Under the pieces are notes generated by a model. That model searched no databases and had not been told where the DNA came from. It saw only the letters and a program-made list of their open reading frames with translations. A stretch of 64,000 nt of DNA from the NCBI RefSeq assembly GCF_003966145.1, contig NZ_RXNR01000020.1:1-64000 (forward strand). The letters run 5' to 3'. This DNA is from Lysinibacillus telephonicus. Lineage in GTDB: Bacteria > Bacillota > Bacilli > Bacillales_A > Planococcaceae. This document shows, one piece after another, positions 56,538-64,000 of the stretch. Made by a program: the position numbers and the translations under genes. The stretch's first letter is position 1; every line of letters starts with the position of its first letter.

Positions 56538-58574
56538 TTATTTTTCCTCCTTTTCGATAATAAGATTTCCAAATACATCTTTCATTATCTTTTGAGATTT
56601 ATAAACTACTGTTACAGCAGCCTTTTCTTCAATAATGACCGGTCCTGAAATTACTTGTTCTGTTGGCAACAAATCGCGGTCATAAACTGGAGTTGACACC
56701 CAACCTAATTGTTCAAAGTAAACATCTCTCACTTCTTTTTTTGCTTCCTCAAGTTCATGTTCAATACGAGATTCTTTAAGTTGCGGCTTTTTCACCTTAC
56801 CAAAGGCTGTTAAATGGAAATTCACAATCTCAGTAGGAGACTCTGGTAAATTAAAAGTATAGTTTTTCTTATGAAGCTTATGGAATTCATTAATGATTCG
56901 CTCTTTATTAAATAAATCGCTAAGCTCAACCGGCACTTTTACTGTATGTTCTTGACCCAAATACCTCATGTCTAAATATAATTTGAATTCTACTAAACTC
57001 TCATCAATACCATCTGCAGAAAATTCCGACAAAGCCTTTGCTTCCATTTCCTTTACATGTGAGTTGAGTTCCTCAACTGATAACTCGTCCATTTTTTTAA
57101 TATAAGTTTGAATATAATCATTTCGCAAATCAGTCATCAACATTCCCCACGCAGAGAAAACAGGAGATGCTACTGGGATAACAACTTTTTTCACACCAAG
57201 TTCTAGTGCTAATGCCGGTGCATGCATTGAACCACCGCCGCCAAATGCAATCAAAGTAAAGTCTTGTGGATCATATCCTTTACGAACAGAAATTAATTTA
57301 AGTGCGTTTAGCATATTGGAATTAGCGATACGAATGATTCCTAAAGCAGCTTCTTCAGCTGAAATATCAAATTTTCGGCCAATTTTACTTTCGATTGCGC
57401 CACGAACGGCATTTAAATCAACCTCATAATCGAAGTTTTTACTTGATAGACGGCCTGTTAATAAATTAGCATCTGTAGTAGTAGGCTCTGTTCCACCTAA
57501 GCCGTAAGCTACTGGTCCTGGATATGCACCTGCTGATTGTGGTCCAACTTTTAATGAACCTGCATCATCAATCCATGCAATAGAGCCGCCGCCATTACCA
57601 ATCTCTACAATATCAACAACCGGTGTTTTAATTGGATAGCCAGCATTTCGGTTGTCCTTTTCAATATAGTAATCTGTTGAAAGCTTTACTTCTCCGTTCT
57701 CAATTAATGAACATTTTGCAGTTGTTCCTCCAATATCAAAGGCAATAATATTATTCTCACCTATAAATTCACCTAAAACTGCTGCACCTAAAACTCCTGC
57801 AACCGGTCCTGATTCAACCATAGTAATTGGTGAATTTTTCGCTCGATTAAACTTTGAAGTTCCACCGTTGGATTGCATAATATAACTTTGTTTGAAGTTT
57901 GAATTTTCGGAAATTTTATTTTCCAATCTTTCTATATACTCACCTGCTATCGGCTGTACGTATGCATTTAGAACAGCTGTGTTCGTACGTTCATATTCGC
58001 GCCACTCTTTAGTAATCTCACTTGAAGCAGTTACCTTTACTTCTGGCCAAAGTTCACGAATCCATTGTACTGTTTGAATCTCATGGGTAGGATTTACATA
58101 TGAATGCAAATACGCTACAGCTATCGCTTCTACTTGTTCTTTTTTAAACTCTTCTATGATTTCTTCAATTTCAGAACGTTCTAGTGGAGCAACCACTTCA
58201 CCTTTAAAATTTAAACGTTCAGAAACTTCTTTTCGCAAATAGCGCTCAACAAATGGTTTCGGCTTCTCATACTTCACATTAAACAAATCAGGACGATTGC
58301 CGCGCGCAATTTCTAATACATCACGGAATCCTTTTGTAGTGATTAAACCTGTTTTTGCTCCTTTACGTTCAGTCAATGCATTGATAATAACCGTTGTTCC
58401 ATGAATAAACATGTCGCTGTTTTTACCTGTCTCACCGATTTTATCCAACACATCAATTACACCATTTTCAAAATGCGGCGGCGTTGTACTACTTTTTGCA
58501 ATGCCAAAATTCCCTAAATCATCAACATATACTAAATCTGTAAAAGTACCTCCAATATCTGTAGCTATTCTCAT
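56538..58574 (-). CDS. hyuA: Hydantoinase A / oxoprolinase-family ATP-binding subunit
   Basis: 678 aa, HyuA/OplA family with an actin-like ATPase fold. N-terminal ATDIGGTFTDLVYVD (about 3-17), HGTTVIINALTERKGAKTGL (about 59-78), a second phosphate loop IAFDIGGTTAKCSLIENG (about 280-297) and GGGGSMHAPAL (about 444-454). Phosphorylates the lactam carbonyl during ATP-driven ring opening. GGGGG ribosome site. Second gene of the operon, 12 nt after the regulator. Confidence 0.88.
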   Translation of the reverse strand: MRIATDIGGTFTDLVYVDDLGNFGIAKSSTTPPHFENGVIDVLDKIGETGKNSDMFIHGTTVIINALTERKGAKTGLITTKGFRDVLEIARGNRPDLFNVKYEKPKPFVERYLRKEVSERLNFKGEVVAPLERSEIEEIIEEFKKEQVEAIAVAYLHSYVNPTHEIQTVQWIRELWPEVKVTASSEITKEWREYERTNTAVLNAYVQPIAGEYIERLENKISENSNFKQSYIMQSNGGTSKFNRAKNSPITMVESGPVAGVLGAAVLGEFIGENNIIAFDIGGTTAKCSLIENGEVKLSTDYYIEKDNRNAGYPIKTPVVDIVEIGNGGGSIAWIDDAGSLKVGPQSAGAYPGPVAYGLGGTEPTTTDANLLTGRLSSKNFDYEVDLNAVRGAIESKIGRKFDISAEEAALGIIRIANSNMLNALKLISVRKGYDPQDFTLIAFGGGGSMHAPALALELGVKKVVIPVASPVFSAWGMLMTDLRNDYIQTYIKKMDELSVEELNSHVKEMEAKALSEFSADGIDESLVEFKLYLDMRYLGQEHTVKVPVELSDLFNKERIINEFHKLHKKNYTFNLPESPTEIVNFHLTAFGKVKKPQLKESRIEHELEEAKKEVRDVYFEQLGWVSTPVYDRDLLPTEQVISGPVIIEEKAAVTVVYKSQKIMKDVFGNLIIEKEEK

Positions 58575-58586
58575 TTGAATCCCCCT

Positions 58587-59132
58587 TTAAAAAATAATCG
58601 GTATAACAATACTAATAACTGTTGAATTTGTTTCTAGTGGATTTTCCCATTGGTGCTCCACGGATGATGGGAAATGGATTGTATCTCCAACATAAAGATG
58701 GTGTTTTTCGTTATTTAAATAAAAAATAACTTCCCCTTCTAATACATAATAGAATTCCTCTCCGTTGTGAGAATATTGCTGTTCCTCTTTAATCTTTGGA
58801 GGGAGGGTAACTAGTAGAGGTTCTAATTTTCGATTTCCGAAGCTTCCTGCTAACCTAGTGTAGATTTGACTTCCGAAATTGGTTGTAAACTCATGTCGTT
58901 CATTTTTACGAACTACATAATTCTCTGCCCTTACTTCTTCCTCAAAAAAGTAATTCATATTTACTTCAAGGGCAATTGCAATTTTTTGTAAAGATGTTAT
59001 GGAAAGAGAAGTAGCTCCGCGTTCTACCTGTGAAATAAAACTCAATGACAAGCCAGTTTTTTCTGCTAGATCTTTTAATGTCATATTTTGTTTTACACGA
59101 AGCTCCTTAATCTTTGAATAAACCTCTTCCAA
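58587..59132 (-). CDS. XRE-family regulator with C-terminal cupin sensor
   Basis: 181 aa. Helix-turn-helix LKDLAEKTGLSLSFISQVERG (about 19-39) followed by a cupin ligand-binding domain (about 100-175; NGEEFYYVLEGEVIFYL and FPSSVEHQW). Such regulators usually sense the substrate of the adjacent pathway. The start is TTG 59132, because AAAGGAGGTG lies 7 nt upstream; a longer frame to 59156 begins inside that ribosome site. First gene of the hyu-like operon; likely autoregulates through the palindrome at 59160-59172. Confidence 0.85.
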   Translation of the reverse strand: MEEVYSKIKELRVKQNMTLKDLAEKTGLSLSFISQVERGATSLSITSLQKIAIALEVNMNYFFEEEVRAENYVVRKNERHEFTTNFGSQIYTRLAGSFGNRKLEPLLVTLPPKIKEEQQYSHNGEEFYYVLEGEVIFYLNNEKHHLYVGDTIHFPSSVEHQWENPLETNSTVISIVIPIIF

Positions 59133-59159
59133 TTTTGCACCTCCTTTTTTTAGCATTAC

Positions 59160-59172
59160 TGTAATAATTACA
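59160..59172. promoter_or_regulatory. Palindromic operator candidate upstream of the XRE-cupin gene
   Basis: Perfect 13-bp palindrome TGTAAT-A-ATTACA about 28 nt before the start codon, next to a TATGAT/TATATT -10-like sequence on the minus strand. Position suits repression or activation by the XRE-cupin protein. Confidence 0.5.
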
Positions 59173-59305
59173 ATATATCATAATTAATTTTCTGAATAAA
59201 TAGATAAATAACAAAATATCGGAAAAATTTTAATATTTTAAAATTTAAAAGAGAACCGCCCATTATTTTGTTTGGACGATTCCCTATTGACAAGGATCTT
59301 AATGC

Positions 59306-59344
59306 AAAAAAATAGAAGGACTGTCCAAGTTTCTAGACAGTCCT
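59306..59344 (-). terminator. Terminator of ytkD-ytmA
   Basis: 9-bp perfect stem (59317-59325 with 59336-59344) followed on the minus strand by eight Ts, 12 nt past the ytmA stop. A weaker hairpin lies at about 59250-59283. Confidence 0.82.
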
Positions 59345-59356
59345 CGCATTAAAAGA

Positions 59357-60136
59357 TTAAATTGTTTTCATCCATTCACAAAGTGCTTTAACCGTTTTTC
59401 TGTTTACTTCAGGAGGATAATGGTGAGAAAGTCCAGATGCATACCATGTTTCCACCTGTTTCTTTTCTTCCATCAATTTTTGTTCAAGCTCATATGATTG
59501 ATCAATGCTGACGTTGTCGTCTTCTGTTCCGTGAATAATAAGAACTGGTGCATTAATTTTATCAACTTTATAAAGTGGTGTTCGTTCATCATATTTTTCT
59601 TGTTCTTTATTCGGTGATCCACCGATTATTCTCTTTAATGTTCTACGCATATCTACACGTTCCATATACATTGAAGTTACATTTGAAACGCCGGCCCATG
59701 TTACGACCGATTTAATATCATTTCGTAAAATAGCTGTCCATAGTGCCATTAATCCGCCACGCGAAAAACCAAACAGATGTACATCATCCACATTTGCAAT
59801 TTGTTTCAATAGTTCTACACTATTTACAGCATCGCAGCGATCGTCACCAGCAAATTCATCCCTTCCTTCCCCTCCCCGATTTCCTCGATAGTAGGGGGCA
59901 AAAACGACAAACCCATGACTCGCAAATTGAGCAATTCGACTCGGTCGAACCATTCCGATAGATTGCAATCCACCGCGCAAATAAAGAAGAGCTCTATATT
60001 TCCCTTGTGCTTTTGGTTTTGCAAGTAATCCCTTTACACGATATCCTTGTGACCAATATACAATTTCTTGTAATTGTACAGTTGAATTGGGTGACGGATA
60101 GCTTCTTATAGATTCAATACTACCATTGTCTTTCAT
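59357..60136 (-). CDS. ytmA: Prolyl-oligopeptidase-like serine hydrolase YtmA
   Basis: 259 aa alpha/beta hydrolase, S9 type. Intact triad: nucleophile in FGFSRGGLMA (about 121-130), Asp in IIHGTEDDNV (about 202-211) and His in GLSHHYPPE (about 238-246). No signal peptide. Starts inside the 3' end of ytkD (17-nt overlap), so translationally coupled. Substrate unknown. Confidence 0.87.
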   Translation of the reverse strand: MKDNGSIESIRSYPSPNSTVQLQEIVYWSQGYRVKGLLAKPKAQGKYRALLYLRGGLQSIGMVRPSRIAQFASHGFVVFAPYYRGNRGGEGRDEFAGDDRCDAVNSVELLKQIANVDDVHLFGFSRGGLMALWTAILRNDIKSVVTWAGVSNVTSMYMERVDMRRTLKRIIGGSPNKEQEKYDERTPLYKVDKINAPVLIIHGTEDDNVSIDQSYELEQKLMEEKKQVETWYASGLSHHYPPEVNRKTVKALCEWMKTI

Positions 60137-60587
60137 GATACTTCACTTCCTGTAACATCTTTTTCATTCCATCATCCTTCATGAAGAAGCTTAAATTTGA
60201 ATGATTCATTAATTCTTCAGTTGAAAGCCATGTCATACCGATTGTTTCATACTCTCCGATAAAGGGATCTACTTTTTCCACTTTCCCTGTAAATACCGCC
60301 TTACAAAAAGGTACTTTATCATGCACGACATAGTATGCAAACCATTTTAAATCTGTTATATGTACAGCTGTTTCCTCATAAACTTCACGGATAGCTGCCT
60401 GTTGTAAGGTTTCACCAGGCTCAACTTTGCCTCCAGGAAATTCTACACCGCGTTTTTTATTAATTGTACAAAGCCATTTTCCTTGATAAAGCACAAAAAC
60501 AATTACATGCTTTGGCTCAATATCAAATGGACCTTCATCAAATCTTAAATTCACCTTACATCCATTATTATCTATAAAAGTAAACAT
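60120..60587 (-). CDS. ytkD: NUDIX nucleoside triphosphatase YtkD
   Basis: 155 aa. Complete Nudix box GGKVEPGETLQQAAIREVYEET (about residues 51-72), broken here only by position, with REVYEE metal ligands. B. subtilis YtkD removes 8-oxo-dGTP and other mutagenic or RNA-cap nucleotides. ATG 60587 fits the family start MxxF; an ATG four codons earlier is an alternative. It is upstream of and overlaps ytmA. Confidence 0.88.
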   Translation of the reverse strand: MFTFIDNNGCKVNLRFDEGPFDIEPKHVIVFVLYQGKWLCTINKKRGVEFPGGKVEPGETLQQAAIREVYEETAVHITDLKWFAYYVVHDKVPFCKAVFTGKVEKVDPFIGEYETIGMTWLSTEELMNHSNLSFFMKDDGMKKMLQEVKYHERQW

Positions 60588-60640
60588 CCCTTTGCTCATC
60601 TCCTATACTTATTATAGTCTAGCTAAGGGATGCACTGTAA

Positions 60641-60958
60641 TCAATGGAAATATGGCAGTTGCTTGACAAATTCTTTTGTATGGTCATCTCCAAATTCATG
60701 GATAAGAGCATAAATTTTTTTTAATCGAGTATCAATTTCATCGTTAGATGCATCTAAATGATATGGGATATAAGGAAGATGTGCGCGTACAGCATTATCA
60801 AATTCTAATGAATCGATTTGCATAAATAGTCTTTCGAATATTTGTGCTTTATTTTGATCCAATTGAAGTTTAAATTCACATGGCAACCCTAAAGGAATAT
60901 AACTAAAGGACTGGTTTAGGACTGAAACGTAAATTGTTGTTTGATCTATGATAATCAC
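60641..60958 (-). CDS. Conserved-looking hypothetical protein (105 aa)
   Basis: 105 aa soluble protein, not recognised; N-terminal strands followed by helices, ending FGDDHTKEFVKQLPYFH. No signal peptide, membrane helix or known motif. The start is GTG 60958 but AAAAGGA abuts it with no spacing, so the real initiation codon (possibly a rare ATC/ATA two or three codons on) is uncertain. Single gene between ytkD and the dps terminator. Confidence 0.6.
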   Translation of the reverse strand: MIIIDQTTIYVSVLNQSFSYIPLGLPCEFKLQLDQNKAQIFERLFMQIDSLEFDNAVRAHLPYIPYHLDASNDEIDTRLKKIYALIHEFGDDHTKEFVKQLPYFH

Positions 60959-61045
60959 TCCTTTTCATTAAGTATGGTACGAAAAAATAGTAGTTATTCA
61001 AAAGTGTACAGCCACAAAAATTGTTAAAAGTTTTCTAGTTAAAAT

Positions 61046-61073
61046 AAAAAATCCGCCGTTAAAGCGGATTTTT
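61046..61073. terminator. Terminator of dps
   Basis: 10-bp stem (61047-61056 with 61064-61073) with A- and T-run flanks, 90 nt past the dps stop. Confidence 0.8.
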
Positions 61074-61162
61074 CTATGATAAATAAAAAGTAATTGATTT
61101 ATGATAGTCGTTTTTCTTAGCAGTCCGATTGCTTTACCCTTTTCATTGTAAAGCTTTAATTT

Positions 61163-61612
61163 TTATTGGTTATTCCCTAAAAACGCTGACAGCATCCATG
61201 TATGTTTTTCTAAGCTCTGAACAACCGCATTTAGCATATCCTCTGTGCGGTCATCACCTTCTTCAGCTGCTTTTCCCATTGCTTCTTTTAAAGCAGTCAT
61301 AATTGTTTTAAAGTCAGAAATTGTCGTTTGTACCATTTCTTCAGTCGACTCTGTTCCAGTTGCTTCTTTAATGTGTGACATTTGAAGATGCTCTGATAAG
61401 GTTGCTACTGGCTTTCCCCCTTTTGTAAGGATACGCTCAGCAACTTCATCTAAATTTAATGTTACTTCATTGTACAGCTCTTCAAATTTTGCGTGAAGTG
61501 TGAAGAAGGAAGGGCCGTTTACGTACCAATGATAGTTGTGTAATTTCGTATAAAGTACGGACCATGTTGCAACTAAATCATTTAATTGTTCAATTAATGT
61601 TTTGTTTGCCAT
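61163..61612 (-). CDS. dps: Dps-family ferritin-like DNA-protection protein
   Basis: 149 aa four-helix protein that stores iron and protects DNA in starvation or peroxide stress. Ferroxidase-site residues between subunits are visible: HNYHWYVNGPSFFTLHAKFEELY (His near 28/31 and 43, Asp/Glu near 58-62, LDEVAERI). ATG 61612 has GAGGTGA upstream. Matches B. subtilis ytkB/dps in position. A SigB-type promoter is present upstream. Confidence 0.93.
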   Translation of the reverse strand: MANKTLIEQLNDLVATWSVLYTKLHNYHWYVNGPSFFTLHAKFEELYNEVTLNLDEVAERILTKGGKPVATLSEHLQMSHIKEATGTESTEEMVQTTISDFKTIMTALKEAMGKAAEEGDDRTEDMLNAVVQSLEKHTWMLSAFLGNNQ

Positions 61613-61727
61613 AAAAATCACCTCAACCGGATAATGTAATTAGGAAATGCTATAAATTAAACTAGTTGTTGCATATAATTCAAAAAATAAAATGATAAAA
61701 TTTTTTAATCTTTAATACATCTTTACT

Positions 61728-61752
61728 ATAACCGTTCTTCTAAAAATTAAAC
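61728..61752 (-). promoter_or_regulatory. SigB-like promoter of dps
   Basis: Minus strand GTTTAA (61747-61752), 13-bp spacer, GGTTAT (61728-61733). The SigB consensus is GTTTAA-N12-15-GGGTAT, so one mismatch. About 115 nt upstream of dps, which is SigB-controlled in B. subtilis. Confidence 0.55.
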
Positions 61753-61850
61753 ATCCGGTGAACATAAAAGCATTTTGTTACTTCTATTTAAGAGAAGTGG
61801 TATATTTAGAAAATAAATAGATTTTAATATAAAAATCAGGAGTAAAAAAA

Positions 61851-62084
61851 ATGAAATATCCCTTTATTTGGCTCATTCAATTTTATCGAAAATTTATTTC
61901 ACCTATAACGCCTCCAACTTGCCGTTTTCACCCAACTTGCTCTCAATATGGCTTAGAAGCTTTTCAAAAGCATGGAGCAATTAAAGGTTTAATATTAACG
62001 ATTATTCGCATATTAAAATGTCAACCATTTCATCCTGGAGGATTTGATCCGGTACCAGAAAAATGGCCTTCGAAAAAAAAATAA
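61851..62084 (+). CDS. ytjA: YidD-type membrane protein insertion efficiency factor
   Basis: 77 aa. Family signature complete: [21 protein letters not shown] (amphipathic N-terminal helix), [20 protein letters not shown] (three conserved cysteines with [10 protein letters not shown]) and [13 protein letters not shown]. Works near YidC in membrane protein insertion. CAGGAG ribosome site. Its last codons form the left arm of its own terminator. Confidence 0.93.
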   Translation: MKYPFIWLIQFYRKFISPITPPTCRFHPTCSQYGLEAFQKHGAIKGLILTIIRILKCQPFHPGGFDPVPEKWPSKKK

Positions 62085-62102
62085 AATCGGAGGCTTTTTT
62101 TT
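62066..62102 (+). terminator. Terminator overlapping the 3' end of yidD/ytjA
   Basis: 8-bp stem with one G:U (62066-62073 with 62087-62094), then eight Ts. The first arm is within the coding region. Confidence 0.78.
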
Positions 62103-62150
62103 ATTGTTATTTTTTCATTGTTCATGTATTATTGAAAATGTTGAAAATAC

Positions 62151-62171
62151 AAATCGTAATTATTACTATTT
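62151..62171. promoter_or_regulatory. Zur box upstream of the zinc-binding lipoprotein
   Basis: AAATCGTAAT and ATTACTATTT arms around a central T: a 21-bp palindrome with one mismatch to the Bacillus Zur consensus AAATCGTAAT-n-ATTACGATTT. It ends 16 nt before the ATG. It predicts zinc-repressed expression. Confidence 0.8.
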
Positions 62172-62187
62172 AAAAAGGTGTGATTTA

Positions 62188-63210
62188 ATGAAAAAATTAT
62201 CATTTTTATTATTGTTTGCACTAATACTTGTTTTAACAGCTTGTAATAGTACAAACATTGATACGAATTCAGTTAGTGAAACTACTTCGAATCAAGAAGA
62301 ATCTAAGAAATTAAATATTTATACTACAGTTTATCCATTAAGCTACTTTGCAGAACGTATTGGTGGAGACTACGTAAATGTTTCTTCCATCTATCCTCCT
62401 GGAGCAAATGAGCATACGTTTGAACCAACTCAGCAAGATATGATGAAATTGGCTGACTCTGACTTATTTTTCTACATCGGTCTTGGATTAGAAGGCTTTG
62501 TTGAAAATGCAAAAGAAACTTTAGAAAATGAAAATGTTAAACTTGTTGCAGCAGCTGATAGTGTTTCAGATGAAAAGTTAAATGCAACAACAGAACATGA
62601 ACATGCACATGAAGAAGTAGAGCATGAGCATGCAGAAGATGAACATGCACATGAAGAAGGATCTCATGATGAGCATAACCATGGAGATATTGATCCTCAT
62701 ATTTGGTTATCTCCTACTATTTCACAAGATTTAGCATTATCAATTAAAAATGAACTTGTTGAAACTTTGCCAGAACAAGAAAAAACATTCAATGATAACT
62801 ATAACCAATTAGTCTCAGAGCTTGAATCATTAGATCAAGATTTTAAAAAAATGGCTTCTGAAGCTGCAACAAAAACATTCTTTATATCTCATGCTTCATT
62901 TGGCTATATTGCCCAAACATATGGATTAGAGCAGGTTGCAGTTGCTGGGCTAAACTCGCAAAGTGAACCTTCTCAAAAAGAATTAACGCAAATTGTTGAG
63001 CAAGCAAAAGAATTAAATATAAAATATATTTTATTTGAACAAAACGTTTCTTCTAAACTTGCTTCAGTTATTCAAAAGGAAGTAGGTGCAGATACACTAA
63101 CATTGCATAACCTAAGCGTATTAACAGAAGAAGATATCAAAAATAATGAAACTTATTTTACATTGATGGAAAAGAATATTGACACGTTACAGAAAGCTTT
63201 AAATCCATAA
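62188..63210 (+). CDS. znuA: Zinc ABC-transporter substrate-binding lipoprotein (ZnuA/AdcA type)
   Basis: 340 aa. Lipoprotein signal MKKLSFLLLFALILVLTAC (lipobox LTAC, Cys near 19), then the cluster A-1 binding fold. Metal ligand histidines: ANEHTFEP (about 83), HIWLSP (about 172), SHASFGY (about 236) and a late acidic ligand. A long histidine/glutamate loop (about 140-168) is typical of zinc rather than manganese binders. AAAAAGGTG ribosome site at ATG 62188. Zur box upstream. No ATPase or permease gene beside it, so it must work with components encoded elsewhere. Confidence 0.9.
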   Translation: MKKLSFLLLFALILVLTACNSTNIDTNSVSETTSNQEESKKLNIYTTVYPLSYFAERIGGDYVNVSSIYPPGANEHTFEPTQQDMMKLADSDLFFYIGLGLEGFVENAKETLENENVKLVAAADSVSDEKLNATTEHEHAHEEVEHEHAEDEHAHEEGSHDEHNHGDIDPHIWLSPTISQDLALSIKNELVETLPEQEKTFNDNYNQLVSELESLDQDFKKMASEAATKTFFISHASFGYIAQTYGLEQVAVAGLNSQSEPSQKELTQIVEQAKELNIKYILFEQNVSSKLASVIQKEVGADTLTLHNLSVLTEEDIKNNETYFTLMEKNIDTLQKALNP

Positions 63211-63301
63211 AGTAGCATATAAACAGCCTTTAGCTATAATATTCACTTCTTTTGAATCAAAAAGGCGTATACAACGAGTGGAACTACGACCTTTATCTAA
63301 T

Positions 63302-63352
63302 AAAAGACCCCGAATAATTGACAAATATACAGTCAATTTTCGAGGTCTTTTT
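63302..63352. terminator. Bidirectional terminator znuA / menE
   Basis: About 20-bp imperfect stem (63302-63322 with 63332-63352) with A and T ends between convergent genes, overlapping the menE stop. Confidence 0.8.
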
Positions 63353-64000
63353 TATAATAATTCTTTTAGCTTTCTTCTTAATAATTTATTAGAGCCATTT
63401 CGCGGAAGTGCTTGTACAAAGTAAATCTGTTTAGGTACTTTATATTTTGCTAATCTCGTTAAACAAAACTCTTTTATTTGCTCTTTCGAAACATCATATT
63501 TTAGGACAACAAATGCCGCTGGTACTTCTCCCCATGTTTCATCCGCCATACCACAAACGCCCGCCTCGCGAATTGCATCATGGCTCATTAACACATTTTC
63601 AATTTCGGCTGGATAAATATTTTCTCCACCAGAAATAATTAAATCTGAACGGCGATCTATAACAAAAAGATATCCTTCCTCATCTAAATATCCAATATCG
63701 CCTGTATGAAGCCAACCATCCTCAGTTGCACTTTTTTCTGAAAAACGGCCTATATACCCAGGTGTAACATGTGGTCCACGTATTAATATTTCGCCTTCAT
63801 TTTTAGGGCCACTTGCATTAGCAATTTTTATTTGATTGAAAAATAAAGGTTTCCCGGCAGAACCTATTTTTCTAAATGCATCTTCATAAGATAATGTTGC
63901 TGTTTGTGATGAGGTTTCAGTCATTCCATATGTTTGAGATACAGCTAACCCGAGACGTTTTGCCCTCTCAAGATAATTTACTGGCACAGGGCCTCCTCCA
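63352..64000 (-). CDS. menE: o-Succinylbenzoate-CoA ligase, 3' part (truncated by window edge)
   Basis: About 215 C-terminal residues of an acyl-adenylate-forming (ANL) enzyme, open to the right edge. AMP-binding motif YGMTETSSQ, GWLHTGDIGYLDEEGYLFVIDR core and RLAKYKVPKQ ... GSNKLLRRKL C-terminal domain with the adenylation lysine. Synteny (menE follows yidD/ytjA-ytkD region in Bacilli) and sequence favour MenE of menaquinone synthesis over other ligases. Confidence 0.88.
   Translation of the reverse strand, partial: GGGPVPVNYLERAKRLGLAVSQTYGMTETSSQTATLSYEDAFRKIGSAGKPLFFNQIKIANASGPKNEGEILIRGPHVTPGYIGRFSEKSATEDGWLHTGDIGYLDEEGYLFVIDRRSDLIISGGENIYPAEIENVLMSHDAIREAGVCGMADETWGEVPAAFVVLKYDVSKEQIKEFCLTRLAKYKVPKQIYFVQALPRNGSNKLLRRKLKELL

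Noticed and set aside
54807-58574. Acetone carboxylase alpha/beta subunits
   Set aside because: Sequence family overlaps, but the gamma subunit is absent and the neighbours (NCS1 permease, cupin, XRE-cupin) fit hydantoin- or oxoproline-type chemistry.

Overview
The window is about 64 kb of low-GC Firmicute chromosome. Gene content and order match the ccpA to menE (yt-) region of Bacillus subtilis, and sequence details suggest a Planococcaceae-type Bacillales (Lysinibacillus/Solibacillus-like). The D-amino acid aminotransferase closely resembles, from memory, the enzyme of thermophilic Bacillus sp. YM-1. I see no rRNA, tRNA, CRISPR array, prophage or insertion sequence. Most genes are on the minus strand, in short operons closed by strong hairpin terminators.

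Layout. 1-8.6 kb: ccpA, DAHP synthase/chorismate mutase, a divergent large FtsA-like ATPase with an unusual repeat tail, a YfhE-like peptide, an AraC/GyrI-type regulator, ytxGH and murC. 8.9-21.6 kb: DNA translocase sftA with a tandem-repeat linker, ytpR-ytpQ, a lipoprotein, a DUF84 NTPase, ytoP, ytzB, ytnP, trmB, a frameshifted lipid-kinase gene (ytlR) and a NERD-like protein. 22-30.7 kb: dat-pepV, ytzE, a striking 20-bp-periodic TTTACG array, ytzG-ytgP, ytfP, and a CNNM/CBS membrane protein with a MerR regulator. 31-39.3 kb: GNAT, TauE/SafE, and a compact siroheme/sulfite-reductase operon (sumT-sirB-yezD-cysJ-cysI-sirC). 39.9-52.8 kb: leuS with a T-box leader, MFS yttB, the ytqA-ytqB tRNA-modification pair, an alanine/Na+ symporter, a ytpA-like hydrolase lacking the catalytic serine, ytoA, metK with a SAM-I riboswitch, and divergent pckA. 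53-59.2 kb: an accessory operon, XRE-cupin regulator, hyuA, hyuB, small cupin and NCS1 permease, predicted to import and open a cyclic amide (hydantoin or 5-oxoproline type). 59.3-64 kb: ytmA, ytkD, dps with a SigB-like promoter, yidD, a Zur-box-controlled zinc-binding lipoprotein, and the 3' part of menE running off the edge.

How it works together: most of the window is housekeeping (wall precursor synthesis, chromosome segregation, aromatic and sulfur assimilation, tRNA modification, SAM, gluconeogenesis). The sulfur block makes its own siroheme for CysI. The accessory part is the hydantoinase-like operon. The least explained signals are the TTTACG periodic array at 25.0-25.2 kb, the repeat tail of the FtsA-like protein, the hairpin that separates a Shine-Dalgarno sequence from its TTG start at 30.65 kb, and the GC-rich extragenic element at 49.2 kb.
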